Assembly (NCBI RefSeq): GCF_038396845.1
Contig: NZ_CP151587.1
Location: forward strand, 3,756,001 to 3,820,000
Source of the DNA: Gymnodinialimonas sp. 57CJ19
GTDB taxonomy: Bacteria; Pseudomonadota; Alphaproteobacteria; Rhodobacterales; Rhodobacteraceae
DNA: 64,000 nt
Direction of reading: 5' to 3'
Position 1 is the first letter of the stretch. Each line of letters opens with the position of its first letter. This document shows, one piece after another, positions 27,919-36,928 of this stretch. A model generated the notes under the pieces. It saw only the letters and a list, made by a program, of their open reading frames with translations, was not told where the DNA came from and ran no database searches. Made by a program: the position numbers and the translations under genes.

Positions 27919-29157
27919 TTACCGGTCCACTTCGCCAAACACGATATCAAGGCTGCCCAGAACCGCCGAAACATCCGCCAGCTGGTGGCCCTTGCACAGG
28001 TGATCCATCGCTTGCAAATGCGCAAAACCCGGCGCGCGCAGCTTGGCGCGGTAGGGTTTGTTGGTGCCATCGGCCACCAGATACACGCCGAACTCGCCCT
28101 TGGGGGCCTCGACGCTGGCGTAAATCTCGCCCTCGGGCACGTGGAAACCTTCGGTATAAAGCTTGAAGTGGTGAATCAGCGCTTCCATCGACGTCTTCAT
28201 GTCGCCCCGTGTCGGTGGCGTCATCTTGCCCCGCGCCATGATCTCTCCGGGCTCGTTGCGCAGTTTCTCGCAGGCCTGATGGATGATCTTGGTCGATTCG
28301 CGCATCTCGGCCATGCGGCACAGGTAGCGATCGTAGCAGTCGCCGTTCTTGCCCACGGGGATCTGGAAATCGAACTCGTCATAGCACTCATAGGGCTGCG
28401 CACGGCGCAAATCCCATGCAAAGCCCGAGCCGCGCACCATCACGCCCGAGAAACCCCAGTCCTGAATATCTTCCTCGGTCACCACGCCAATATCGACGTT
28501 ACGCTGCTTGAAAATGCGGTTCTCCGACAGCAGCCCGTCGATGTCGTTCAGCATGTTGGGAAACTCGTGGGCCCAGGTGTCGATGTCTTCGATCAACTCT
28601 GGCGGCAGGTCTTGGTGCACACCGCCGGGACGGAAATAGGCCGCGTGCAGACGCGCCCCCGAGGCCCGCTCGTAGAAAATCATCAGCTTTTCGCGCTCTT
28701 CAAATCCCCAAAGGGGCGGCGTCAACGCGCCCACGTCCAAGGCCTGCGTCGTCACGTTCAGCAAGTGGTTCAGAATACGGCCGATTTCGCAGTACAGCAC
28801 CCGGATCAGCTGGGCGCGGCGGGGCACTTCGGTGCCTGTCATCCGCTCGATCGCCAGGCACCATGCGTGCTCCTGGTTCATCGTGCCAACATAGTCGAGC
28901 CGGTCGAAGTAGGGCAGGTTTTGCAGGTACGTCCGGCTTTCCATCAGCTTTTCGGTGCCACGGTGCAGCAGCCCGATGTGCGGGTCGCAGCGTTCGCAAA
29001 TCTCGCCGTCCAGTTCCAACACCAGACGCAACACGCCGTGGGCCGCGGGATGCTGAGGGCCGAAGTTCAGGTTGAAGTTCCTGATCTTCTGCTCACCGGT
29101 CTCGAAATCGGTGGAGCCGTCATCGTAGGTGTTCACGCGGATATCGCCGTCCATCAT
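27919..29157 (-). CDS. nuoD: NADH-quinone oxidoreductase subunit D
   Basis: NuoD is the 49-kDa-type subunit that builds the quinone pocket together with NuoB. The 412-residue product shows [34 protein letters not shown], the [15 protein letters not shown] segment, and the C-terminal [13 protein letters not shown]. The start ATGATG at 29157 overlaps the stop of the sulfotransferase by four bases, so the two are coupled. Length is normal. Confidence 0.97.
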   Translation of the reverse strand: MMDGDIRVNTYDDGSTDFETGEQKIRNFNLNFGPQHPAAHGVLRLVLELDGEICERCDPHIGLLHRGTEKLMESRTYLQNLPYFDRLDYVGTMNQEHAWCLAIERMTGTEVPRRAQLIRVLYCEIGRILNHLLNVTTQALDVGALTPPLWGFEEREKLMIFYERASGARLHAAYFRPGGVHQDLPPELIEDIDTWAHEFPNMLNDIDGLLSENRIFKQRNVDIGVVTEEDIQDWGFSGVMVRGSGFAWDLRRAQPYECYDEFDFQIPVGKNGDCYDRYLCRMAEMRESTKIIHQACEKLRNEPGEIMARGKMTPPTRGDMKTSMEALIHHFKLYTEGFHVPEGEIYASVEAPKGEFGVYLVADGTNKPYRAKLRAPGFAHLQAMDHLCKGHQLADVSAVLGSLDIVFGEVDR

Positions 29158-30059
29158 CTCGTGCGCCCTTGCAAGTTCTGTTCGTCTATCTCGGAGCCCG
29201 TCAGAGCCTCCGGCCGTATCGCGGTTTGCGCGTCCATGTCCCAAGCCTCGGGGATGGCCGCGCCTTCAAGCCCGTGTATCGCCCGATATGTCGGCCCATT
29301 CAACCAGCGAAGCGTCGCATGCTGCGCCTGCGTCATCATGAGCGTCTTTCCCGCACGCACCCGCTTTTCCAACGGCGCTTCCACATAGTCCACCTGCATA
29401 AAGTCGCAAAGCGCTTTTATCTGCGCCTTCTCAAACAGGGTCTCGTAATACATCACCTTCACACACTCTGCGGGCAAGGCACGAAGGCGCTGCAGGGTCG
29501 CGGCCATATCGCTCCGCTGCCAGATCACCTGACCCCGCCCCTTGATCATCTGCGCAATCATCCGGTCCGCCGCAGCGCTTGTCGCCTCGGCCGAGCCCGC
29601 CTCGCACTGCATCCTGATCTGCGACCACATGCGCTGCACCGGGTCGCGCATCACGAAAAGCAGTTTGGCCGGGGCAAATTCCGTTAACAGGCGCTGCAAA
29701 TGCTCGGTGTGGAGGTTGCAGTAAGATGGCGTCAGATCGGCGATGCAGGTTTCATCGTTGCGCCCTTGGGTCAGCGCATCCAGATAGGCCGAGTGGTCGC
29801 CCTCCGGCGCATCATGCATCCGCACCAAGGCCCGTAATTCTGCAAGGTCAGGGCTGCCTTGCGACTCCAGTTCTCGCAAACGCTCTCGCCTGCGGTCAGC
29901 GAACCCGGCGCTGCGCGGCAGCCAGAGCGCATCGAAATAGTGCATTTCCTTGCAGGCAGGGACGTGGATCTGGGGGTGTTGGCGAAAATAGGCGTGCAGC
30001 CACGTCGTTCCGGCCTTCTGGGCGCCCAGACCAAACAGCACCATCGGGCGCGTCGCCAT
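29154..30059 (-). CDS. sulfotransferase inserted between nuoC and nuoD
   Basis: This 301-residue protein has the cytosolic sulfotransferase fold. It has the 5'-phosphosulfate loop [15 protein letters not shown] (about residues 10-24) and the 3'-phosphate-binding motif [15 protein letters not shown] (about 136-150), both needed to bind PAPS. The acceptor could be a carbohydrate, lipid or protein; nothing in the sequence decides. It lies 43 bases from nuoC and overlaps nuoD by four bases, so it depends on Complex I transcription. Sulfotransferases are not a known part of nuo operons. Confidence 0.85.
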   Translation of the reverse strand: MATRPMVLFGLGAQKAGTTWLHAYFRQHPQIHVPACKEMHYFDALWLPRSAGFADRRRERLRELESQGSPDLAELRALVRMHDAPEGDHSAYLDALTQGRNDETCIADLTPSYCNLHTEHLQRLLTEFAPAKLLFVMRDPVQRMWSQIRMQCEAGSAEATSAAADRMIAQMIKGRGQVIWQRSDMAATLQRLRALPAECVKVMYYETLFEKAQIKALCDFMQVDYVEAPLEKRVRAGKTLMMTQAQHATLRWLNGPTYRAIHGLEGAAIPEAWDMDAQTAIRPEALTGSEIDEQNLQGRTR

Positions 30060-30102
30060 GGTCAGGTAGGCGCGGTGGCCAAGGCTTGGCCACCGTCAGT
30101 CA

Positions 30103-30720
30103 TTAATCTGCGGCCTTCTCGTCCGCTTTCTCGTCACCGGGCAGCACATATTGCGCGCCTTCCCAGGGAGACATGAAATCGAACTGGCGGTATTCTTGCA
30201 CCAGGCTCACCGGCTCATAGACCACGCGCTTGAGCTCTTCGTCATAGCGCACTTCGGTGTAACCCGTTGTCGGGAAATCCTTGCGCAGCGGATGCCCGCG
30301 GAAGCCGTAATCCGTCAGCAGACGGCGCAGATCCGCGTGGCCGGTGAACAAGATGCCGAACATGTCGTAGATTTCACGCTCATACCAACCCGCACCCGGA
30401 TGCACCGACGAGATCGAGGGCAGCGTGTCCTCTTCCCGGATCGCCACTTTCAGGCGGATGCGGTGATTCTGGTACATGCTCAGGAAGTGGTAAACCACGT
30501 CAAAGCGGCGATCCCGGCTGGGGTAATCCACACCCGTGATGTCGATCAGGGTCGAGAATCGGCAGGTCCGGTCCGTCTTCAGGAAGTCGATGAAATCCAC
30601 CAGATTGGCGGGCGCCACCGTCACGCTCAACTCGCCCACGGCGTTGATGTCCGTGGACAACACGTCGTCGCTGCGTTTTTCGGTCAGGAAATCTGCCAGT
30701 TCTTGCAATGCTGCGGTCAT
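30103..30720 (-). CDS. nuoC: NADH-quinone oxidoreductase subunit C
   Basis: This is the 30-kDa-type peripheral subunit, 205 residues, which scaffolds NuoD. Family signatures are [22 protein letters not shown] and the strongly conserved ERETYDMFGI-like stretch [38 protein letters not shown] charged tail rich in Asp, Glu and Lys ends the protein. It is separated from nuoB by 10 bases. Confidence 0.97.
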   Translation of the reverse strand: MTAALQELADFLTEKRSDDVLSTDINAVGELSVTVAPANLVDFIDFLKTDRTCRFSTLIDITGVDYPSRDRRFDVVYHFLSMYQNHRIRLKVAIREEDTLPSISSVHPGAGWYEREIYDMFGILFTGHADLRRLLTDYGFRGHPLRKDFPTTGYTEVRYDEELKRVVYEPVSLVQEYRQFDFMSPWEGAQYVLPGDEKADEKAAD

Positions 30721-30730
30721 GTCTTTCCCC

Positions 30731-31270
<540 letters not shown>

Positions 31271-31296
31271 TCATCCCTCAGTATCGTTCGTCTTCG

Positions 31297-31325
31297 GAGA
31301 TACGGCTGCAACGCGCCGGGGTCAA
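31297..31325 (-). promoter_or_regulatory. predicted nuoB promoter overlapping a 63-bp repeat
   Basis: On the minus strand, TTGACC (31325-31320) and TATCTC (31302-31297) are separated by exactly 17 bases. They would start transcription about 25 bases before the nuoB ATG. The -35 lies inside the 63-bp repeat and the -10 begins one base outside it. At the other repeat copy (32838-32900) the corresponding -10 position reads CACGCG, so no promoter is formed there. Confidence 0.5.
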
Positions 31326-31365
31326 CGCAGGTGCGCAAATTGGTCGGCGTGACCTTGTCGCACCC
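31303..31365 (+). repeat. 63-bp direct repeat, copy 1
   Basis: This 63-base segment is identical to 32838-32900 and in the same orientation. It starts CGGCTGCAACGCGCCGGGGT and ends CGTGACCTTGTCGCACCC. Its second half can fold into an imperfect hairpin: GGTGCG/CGCACC, then CAA/TTG, then GGTC/GACC, with small bulges. It lies between the divergent nuoB and DUF3137-like genes. Confidence 0.95.
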
Positions 31366-31489
31366 CGCCCGCCCCTCCGCGCCGCCCGCCCCCCCGGCTG
31401 ATGCGGGAAAACATCTCTTTGTCCCCGCGCTGAATAGAGGCAAGCTTGTACCCATCGCCCCTTCTTCCGGTTTACCCAAGGCCCACAGT

Positions 31490-32500
31490 ATGAATTTCAC
31501 CGAACGCAGCCCCATCGAGGACGGCTTTGCCACCGTCTTCCACGCCGACATCAAGCCGAAACTGCAGGAGTTGGAGTTCGACAGGCAGGCCGTGGCCCGC
31601 AAGACCCTGATCCAATGCGCCATCGCAGTCGCGGCCATCGTGTTGATCGGGCTCCTGCTCCTTTGGAGCTTCGGCGACGAAGAAGGCCCCCTCATCCCGG
31701 TCCTGATTGGCGTCGGTGGCGGCTATTTTGCCTTTCACTGGATCCGTTCGCGTGCAAACAGTCGATGGCGTGCGCAGGTCAAGGACATCGCGATTCCTAC
31801 CATCTGCGCGCATCTGGGCGAGCTGACCCACAGCGAAAAGGGCGAGAACTTCTCGGTCGACACCATGGTCGAGATGAAGTTGCTTCCCGACACCGACTAT
31901 AAACACCGCAACAACCTGCTGCGCGGCAGCCACAACGGCACGCGCTTTTCCATGGTTCATGCCCGGTTCGCAAATCAGGATGGCAACGGCCGCAGCAACC
32001 CCGTCACCGACCCACGGCTGTTCAAGGGCCTGCTGTTCAAAGTGGACCTACCGACCCCCGCGCCGGGTCGCATTGCCCTGATCCGAGACCGGGGCGCCCT
32101 CGGCAACAAACTGGCCGAGAAGCTGTCATTTGGCGGCGCGCGCTCGATGCCGAAAGTGGCCGTCAGCCAGGTCGATCTGGAAGAGGGGTTCGAGGTCTAC
32201 GCAGAAAATCCGGAAAAGGCGCAGGCCTATCTGTCGGACAATCTGGTCAACGTTCTGTTGCGCATCGGCTATGAAAACGGTCAAGGGATGGGCGCAAAAT
32301 CCTTCACGGCAGGCTTTGACAACGACACCTTCTACCTCGCCCTGCGCCGCGACAGCACCTTCTCAAAGGTGGGTGACCTCAACACCCCGGTGGGCGAGGT
32401 CGAGGATGATCTGCACAATGTCTTTGACACCATCGCGCTCGTCTACCACGTCATCGACAGGCTGAACCTTGCATTTGCGGCACCCGATGCAGCCTCTTGA
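31490..32500 (+). CDS. DUF3137-like membrane protein
   Basis: This 336-residue protein has an N-terminal cytosolic region, two close transmembrane segments (about residues 45-65 and 69-84, IVLIGLLLLW and LIPVLIGVGGGYFAF) and a large soluble C-terminal domain. The layout and the VDTMVEMKLLPDTDYKHRNNLLRGSHNG stretch resemble the DUF3137 family of unknown function. The ATG at 31490 was chosen because homology to the truncated copy downstream starts exactly there. It is transcribed against the nuo genes that flank it and sits between two 63-bp repeats. Confidence 0.75.
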   Translation: MNFTERSPIEDGFATVFHADIKPKLQELEFDRQAVARKTLIQCAIAVAAIVLIGLLLLWSFGDEEGPLIPVLIGVGGGYFAFHWIRSRANSRWRAQVKDIAIPTICAHLGELTHSEKGENFSVDTMVEMKLLPDTDYKHRNNLLRGSHNGTRFSMVHARFANQDGNGRSNPVTDPRLFKGLLFKVDLPTPAPGRIALIRDRGALGNKLAEKLSFGGARSMPKVAVSQVDLEEGFEVYAENPEKAQAYLSDNLVNVLLRIGYENGQGMGAKSFTAGFDNDTFYLALRRDSTFSKVGDLNTPVGEVEDDLHNVFDTIALVYHVIDRLNLAFAAPDAAS

Positions 32501-32607
32501 TCTGGCGGAAAACTAGGCCTGATCATAGGCCCGCTATGTCGGCAGGTTCCGGGGATGATCCCGGGCGGCACCCCTTCGTCCCTCACCGCCCCCAAAGGAC
32601 CCCGCCC

Positions 32608-32837
32608 ATGCCCGTCACCGCACGCACCCCCGTTAAACACGGCTTCGCCGCCCCCTACATCGCCACCACACAGCCGCACCTGGCTGAGGTGGAATTTGAC
32701 CTTGAAACGCTCCTCAACCGGTCAACACAGCGACACCTGATGATCGCGGGCGCGGTCGTCGTGGCCTGCGTTTCGACCTGTATTCTCACCGTTGAACTAC
32801 AGACGTTTCCGGTTCTGACGGCCGTCTTGGCCGCGTG
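32608..32837 (+). pseudogene. truncated copy of the DUF3137-like gene
   Basis: The frame from the ATG at 32608 (ribosome-binding site AAAGGA) aligns without gaps to the N-terminus of the preceding gene. It shares T-x-R-x-P, GFA, P-x-L-x-E and EFD; 14 of the first 31 residues are identical. It then has a similar hydrophobic region. Homology stops at about residue 76, where the 63-bp repeat begins; the frame runs on to 32997 through unrelated sequence. The remaining ~260 residues of the family are missing. It is a duplicated gene, cut at the repeat. Confidence 0.75.
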
Positions 32838-32900
32838 CGGCTGCAACGCGCCGGGGTCAACGCAGGTGCGCAAATTGGTCGGCGTGACCTTGTCGCACCC
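32838..32900 (+). repeat. 63-bp direct repeat, copy 2
   Basis: This is identical to 31303-31365 over 63 bases and in the same orientation. It marks the exact point at which the truncated DUF3137-like copy loses homology, and lies 43 bases from the end of the serine protease gene on the other strand. Confidence 0.95.
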
Positions 32901-32943
32901 TCTCCCTTACTTCCGGATTAATGGCCGCCTTGTGTCTGCCCCT

Positions 32944-33882
32944 TCAGGGGAGAATATCCATCGTCGTGACCAAGGGTCCCGCGCTGTAACACGATGAATA
33001 GCCCACCTCCGGGCACCGATCCGCGCCGCGCAGGCTATCGGTGACAATGCCCCAGACGTAGGGTGCGCCCTCGTGCCATCCGAAGATCCCCGACCCAGAT
33101 CCTCCGCGGCCCAAATCGCAATCATACCGCGCCACATGCCATTCATCTCCGGGCTCGGCCAGGCGGCCAATGATCTCGTCCCCCACCAGATGCGAGGCCG
33201 TGGGCGGTACCCCGAAATAACGACAGACCTGCGCGTTAAATCCAGCAATCTCTAGGTTATCCTGCGGCCCCGCGATGTTGATCACCCTTGCGCCCTGCTC
33301 CAACACCATCGTGTCACGATCCGCCAGCGGCAGCGGCACCGCCCCGTGGGGCGCCCGTACGAGGGGCACGATCACCCAATCGTGGCGGGTAATCGCGATC
33401 GAGAAATGCCCGCCAAGTTCCTCAGGAATACCAAAGCGGCCCGATTTCATACCTTGCGGCCGGATCGCCACCGCGTCGCCCCTTGGGTGCAGCACCATGC
33501 AATTGATCCGGGACCAATCGGGATCGCCATCGTCGTGGTAGAACACATGGGCCGCTGACAGCATCCTTGTGCCATCGCCAATCAAAACCCCGCCCCCGGT
33601 GCCGCCGCCATTGCAACTGATGCGCACAACGGCGTTTTGGACGTCTTCCCAGCCGGGAAAGTCTTCTGGGGTGTCTGGGGTGAAACGGGCCAGCGGCACA
33701 CGGTCATCGCGGCCGATGATGCCGGGCTCTGGCGCATTGTCGAGCTTGTCGGGCAAGGGCGGCTCGGGGACGCTCAGCACCAGTGCCGCAAAGGCCGTTC
33801 CTGCAAATAGCACGCTGGCGAGGACGCCTTTGGCGGAAGAGCCGCCGGGGACGCCTTTGGCGGAAGAGCCGCCCGAACTCAC
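32944..33882 (-). CDS. trypsin-like serine protease, membrane-anchored
   Basis: This 312-residue protein has an N-terminal hydrophobic anchor or signal (about residues 20-39, VLASVLFAGTAFAALVLSV) and a chymotrypsin-fold domain. The likely catalytic triad is His in LSAAHVFYHD, Asp in RHDWVIVPL, and Ser in GRGGSGSGIFG. Several Cys residues suggest disulfides in the periplasm. The first 20 residues come from a 27-base tandem duplication (GGSSAKGVP/GGSSAKGVL). The start is a GTG without a strong ribosome-binding site. It follows nuoA by 49 bases on the same strand. Confidence 0.8.
   Translation of the reverse strand: MSSGGSSAKGVPGGSSAKGVLASVLFAGTAFAALVLSVPEPPLPDKLDNAPEPGIIGRDDRVPLARFTPDTPEDFPGWEDVQNAVVRISCNGGGTGGGVLIGDGTRMLSAAHVFYHDDGDPDWSRINCMVLHPRGDAVAIRPQGMKSGRFGIPEELGGHFSIAITRHDWVIVPLVRAPHGAVPLPLADRDTMVLEQGARVINIAGPQDNLEIAGFNAQVCRYFGVPPTASHLVGDEIIGRLAEPGDEWHVARYDCDLGRGGSGSGIFGWHEGAPYVWGIVTDSLRGADRCPEVGYSSCYSAGPLVTTMDILP
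33822..33875 (-). repeat. 27-bp tandem duplication at the start of the protease gene
   Basis: Two units, 33822-33848 and 33849-33875, are identical at 26 of 27 bases. Both encode GGSSAKGV in the protease N-terminus, ahead of the hydrophobic segment. A multiple of three keeps the frame open. Confidence 0.85.
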
Positions 33883-33931
33883 CGAAGCACCGTCAAAGGC
33901 GCGGCATCAGGAGGGAAACAGCCAAACCGGC

Positions 33932-34297
33932 TTACTCCCAGTCCAACGCGCCTTTTTTCCACTCGTAGGCGAAGCCGATGGTCAGAACCGCAAGGAAAAC
34001 CATCATCGACCAGAAGCCCAGATCCGTCAGATCAGGGAAGGCTGTGGCCCAGGGGAACAGAAACGCGATTTCGAGGTCAAAGATGATGAACAGGATCGCC
34101 ACCAGATAGAACCGTACGTCAAACTTCATCCGCGCATCGTCGAAGGCGTTGAACCCGCACTCATAGGCGCTGACCTTTTCCGGGTCCGGGTTGCTGACCG
34201 CTACAACCACTGCCGCAAGGATCAACACCACAGACAGGCCAATGGCCAGCCCAAGGAAAATCAGGATCGGGGCGTATTCAGTAAGCAGCTCGGACAT
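33932..34297 (-). CDS. nuoA: NADH-quinone oxidoreductase subunit A
   Basis: This is the ND3 homologue, 121 residues and three transmembrane helices. It has the conserved [39 protein letters not shown] stretch, in which the Cys loop senses the active/deactive state in mitochondria. The ATG at 34295-34297 has a GGAG ribosome-binding site. Unusually, nuoB is not next to it: the protease gene and an opposite-strand insert lie between them. Confidence 0.97.
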   Translation of the reverse strand: MSELLTEYAPILIFLGLAIGLSVVLILAAVVVAVSNPDPEKVSAYECGFNAFDDARMKFDVRFYLVAILFIIFDLEIAFLFPWATAFPDLTDLGFWSMMVFLAVLTIGFAYEWKKGALDWE

Positions 34298-34326
34298 GGT
34301 CGCTCCATGGATGCGGTACGGGATTG

Positions 34327-34355
34327 GGTTTACGCCGCCCACTGGGGGCGGTCAA
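34327..34355 (-). promoter_or_regulatory. candidate nuoA promoter
   Basis: On the minus strand, TTGACC (34355-34350) and TAAACC (34332-34327) are separated by 17 bases, giving a leader of about 22 bases before the nuoA ATG. The -10 is a weak match to consensus. No other good candidate was seen between nuoA and the acyl-CoA synthetase stop. Confidence 0.4.
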
Positions 34356-34426
34356 CGCCGCTCGGTGCGACGAAATGGGAGGGCGCGCCATCCGCGCCCC
34401 CCACCATTTGCCGGTTCGGCCCCGCG

Positions 34427-35977
34427 CTACAGAATCTCTCGCAACTCCCGGCGCAAGATCTTGCCGCTGGCGCTTTTAGGCACGCTATCGACGAAGCGGT
34501 ACTCTACCGGGTGCTTGTAATGGGCCAGGCACCCTTCGCAATGGCTGCGCAAATCGGCCTCTGTCACCGCGCCCGAGGTCACGACAAAGGCAACCGGCAA
34601 TTCGCCTGCCTCTGCGTCCGTGCGGCCGATCACGGCGGCATCGGTGACCCCTTCGCAGCCGCAAAGGGCGGCTTCCACTTCGGCGGGGGCGACCTGAAAA
34701 CCTTTGTATTTAATCAATTCCTTCAGACGATCTCGGATGAACATGAAGCCATCATCGTCGATCTCTGCCAGATCGCCCGTGCGCAGCCAGCCGTCTTCCG
34801 TCAGTGATTCCGCCGTCGCCTCTACATTGTTGAGGTAACCTTTCATCACCTGTGGCCCGCGCACCCAAAGCTCTCCCTCCAGGCCAGCGGGCAAATCTTC
34901 CAGCGTGTCGGGGTCCACGATCCGGCACTCGGTCGAGGGCACCGCCTGCCCGCTGGAGCCGTGGCGGATCGAGTCGCCCTTGGTCATGTGGCTGATCGGG
35001 CTCATCTCTGTCATGCCGTAGCCCTGTACAGAATGCGCCCCAAACCGCGTGCCGACGGCGGCCTCGATCTCGGCCCCCAAGGGGGCTGCGCCCGAGAAGA
35101 CTTCGGTGACCGAGGAGACATCGTACTCCTCCACCATCGGATGTTTCGCCAAGCCCAAGGCGACCGGCGGCACGATATAGAGGCGCGTTGCCTTGTGGTC
35201 CTGGATCAAGCGCAAGTACATTTCCAGATCAAACCTTGGCATCGTGATGATGACCGCGCGCTGGTTCAGAAACAGGTTCATCATCACCGTCATGCCGTAG
35301 ATGTGAAAGAACGGCAGAAAGGCAATCGCCTTGTCCTTCTCGGTTATCCCCGACATCGAGGCCGCCTGAACCACATTCGCCACCAGATTTCGATGGGTCA
35401 GCATCACGCCCTTGGGCTTGCCCGTGGTGCCGCTGGAATAGGGCAACACGACCACGTCTTCGGCCCAATTGCCGGGGACCTGCTCGGGCATCTCGGCCCC
35501 CATGATATCGGCCGCGCTCAAGGCGCCGTTCTTGCCGTCGCCATCCAGCACCACCAGATCACGGCAGTTGGTGCCGACCATGGCGGTACGGGCGGCTTCC
35601 TCAAAGGCGCTGATGGTGACAAGCATCACCGCGCCCGCGTCGTTGAGCTGGTGCTTGATTTCGGGGGCCGTATAGGTGGGGTTGATCGTCGTGATGGTAC
35701 CGCCGCCCCAAGCCACGCCGTGGAACAACACCGGATATTCGGGAATGTTGGGGGCCAGAATTGCCACCGTACCGCCGGGCAAAACGTCCTTCGCGGTCAA
35801 GCCACCTGCCACGGATTTGATCCGCGACATCAACTCTCCGGCGGTGGTTTCCTTGCCCGAGGGCCCGTCGATCACGGCGACCTTGTCTTCTCGCCCCGAA
35901 AGGCCCTCGAACAAAAGTTGCGTCACCGATTGGTCCGGCACCGAGATATCGGCGTAGCGGCTCTTGAAAATAGCCAT
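34427..35977 (-). CDS. AMP-forming acyl-CoA synthetase, 4-coumarate-CoA ligase-like
   Basis: This ANL-superfamily ligase of 516 residues activates a carboxylic acid with ATP and CoA. Core motifs are visible: the P-loop LPYSSGTTGKPKGVMLTH, the QGYGMTEMSP motif, WLRTGDLAEIDDDGFMFIRDRLKELIKYKG, and the C-terminal catalytic Lys in PKSASGKILRR. The 4CL-like pattern would fit an aryl- or medium-chain acid. It lies 166 bases downstream of the leucine-degradation genes on the same strand and might be co-expressed with them. Confidence 0.88.
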   Translation of the reverse strand: MAIFKSRYADISVPDQSVTQLLFEGLSGREDKVAVIDGPSGKETTAGELMSRIKSVAGGLTAKDVLPGGTVAILAPNIPEYPVLFHGVAWGGGTITTINPTYTAPEIKHQLNDAGAVMLVTISAFEEAARTAMVGTNCRDLVVLDGDGKNGALSAADIMGAEMPEQVPGNWAEDVVVLPYSSGTTGKPKGVMLTHRNLVANVVQAASMSGITEKDKAIAFLPFFHIYGMTVMMNLFLNQRAVIITMPRFDLEMYLRLIQDHKATRLYIVPPVALGLAKHPMVEEYDVSSVTEVFSGAAPLGAEIEAAVGTRFGAHSVQGYGMTEMSPISHMTKGDSIRHGSSGQAVPSTECRIVDPDTLEDLPAGLEGELWVRGPQVMKGYLNNVEATAESLTEDGWLRTGDLAEIDDDGFMFIRDRLKELIKYKGFQVAPAEVEAALCGCEGVTDAAVIGRTDAEAGELPVAFVVTSGAVTEADLRSHCEGCLAHYKHPVEYRFVDSVPKSASGKILRRELREIL

Positions 35978-36143
35978 CGTCTTCCTCCCATTCCGGCAGC
36001 TCTTTTGGCGCCGATAAGGGCCTACGATGGGCGATCAAGGCGCGCCCTGTCCATAGTCTTGCGCGCCTTTGCCTCGAAAGCGGGTCTTGCTGCCGAAACC
36101 GCTGTCCCCCCGCTTGCGGGTCAGGGGGGATCTGTTCCGGCGA

Positions 36144-36926
36144 TCAGCCTTCCAACCAGCGCGGCTTGCGCTTGGCAAAAAACGCCTCGATCCCGTCCGA
36201 GGCCTCCTGGCTTTCCCAACGGCCCACCAAGGCGTCAATCGTCGCCGTGATTTCGGCCTCGGAAACGCGCCCGCCCAGGGTCGCAACCAGCGCTTTGCCT
36301 TCGGCGACCGCGCCGGGCGCGGCGGAAAGATAGGGCTTCACTTCGGCCTCTATCGCGGCGTCCAGATCGTCCTCGGCCACCACCTTCGCCAGCAACCCCA
36401 GGTCCACCGCCTCGGCCGCGCTGAAACGGCGGCCCGAGAAGAACACCCGTCGCGCCCGTGTCGCGCCCATGCGGGCCACCACATAGGGCCCGATTGTTGC
36501 CGGGATCAGCCCAAGGCGCACCTCGGTCAGACCGAACTTCGCCCCTTCCACGCCGATGGCCACGTCACAGACCGACATCAACCCGATGCCGCCGCCAAAG
36601 GACTGCCCCTGAATACGCCCAATGAGGGGCTTGGGCAGGCGGTCCAACGCCCCGAGCATTTCCGCCAGCGCCCGTGCTTCCCGTGCCCTTGTGGGGCCAT
36701 CGGCGGCCATCTGGTCGCGCATCCAGCCCAGATCGCCCCCGGCGCAGAAACTCGCGCCCGTGCCCGTCAGGACGACGACCCTCACGGCGGGATCTCGGCC
36801 CAAACGCTCTGCGGCCTGCGTCAGCTCTGCAATCATCGCGGCGTTCATGGCGTTGTGGACATCCGGGCGGTTCAGCCTCAGCGTCGCCACGCCTCTCTCA
36901 TCAACGCGTACCTGCAACGTATCCAT
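36144..36926 (-). CDS. liuC: enoyl-CoA hydratase/isomerase family, likely methylglutaconyl-CoA hydratase
   Basis: This crotonase-fold protein of 260 residues has the oxyanion-hole segments GASFCAGGDLGWM and IQGQSFGGGIGLMSVCDVAI, plus the conserved EVRLGLIPATIGPYVVARMG. The last motif is typical of 3-methylglutaconyl-CoA hydratases. In leucine degradation this step turns methylglutaconyl-CoA into HMG-CoA. It sits two bases after the HMG-CoA lyase gene, which supports the assignment; another enoyl-CoA hydratase activity is possible. Confidence 0.85.
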   Translation of the reverse strand: MDTLQVRVDERGVATLRLNRPDVHNAMNAAMIAELTQAAERLGRDPAVRVVVLTGTGASFCAGGDLGWMRDQMAADGPTRAREARALAEMLGALDRLPKPLIGRIQGQSFGGGIGLMSVCDVAIGVEGAKFGLTEVRLGLIPATIGPYVVARMGATRARRVFFSGRRFSAAEAVDLGLLAKVVAEDDLDAAIEAEVKPYLSAAPGAVAEGKALVATLGGRVSEAEITATIDALVGRWESQEASDGIEAFFAKRKPRWLEG

Positions 36927-36928
36927 TT

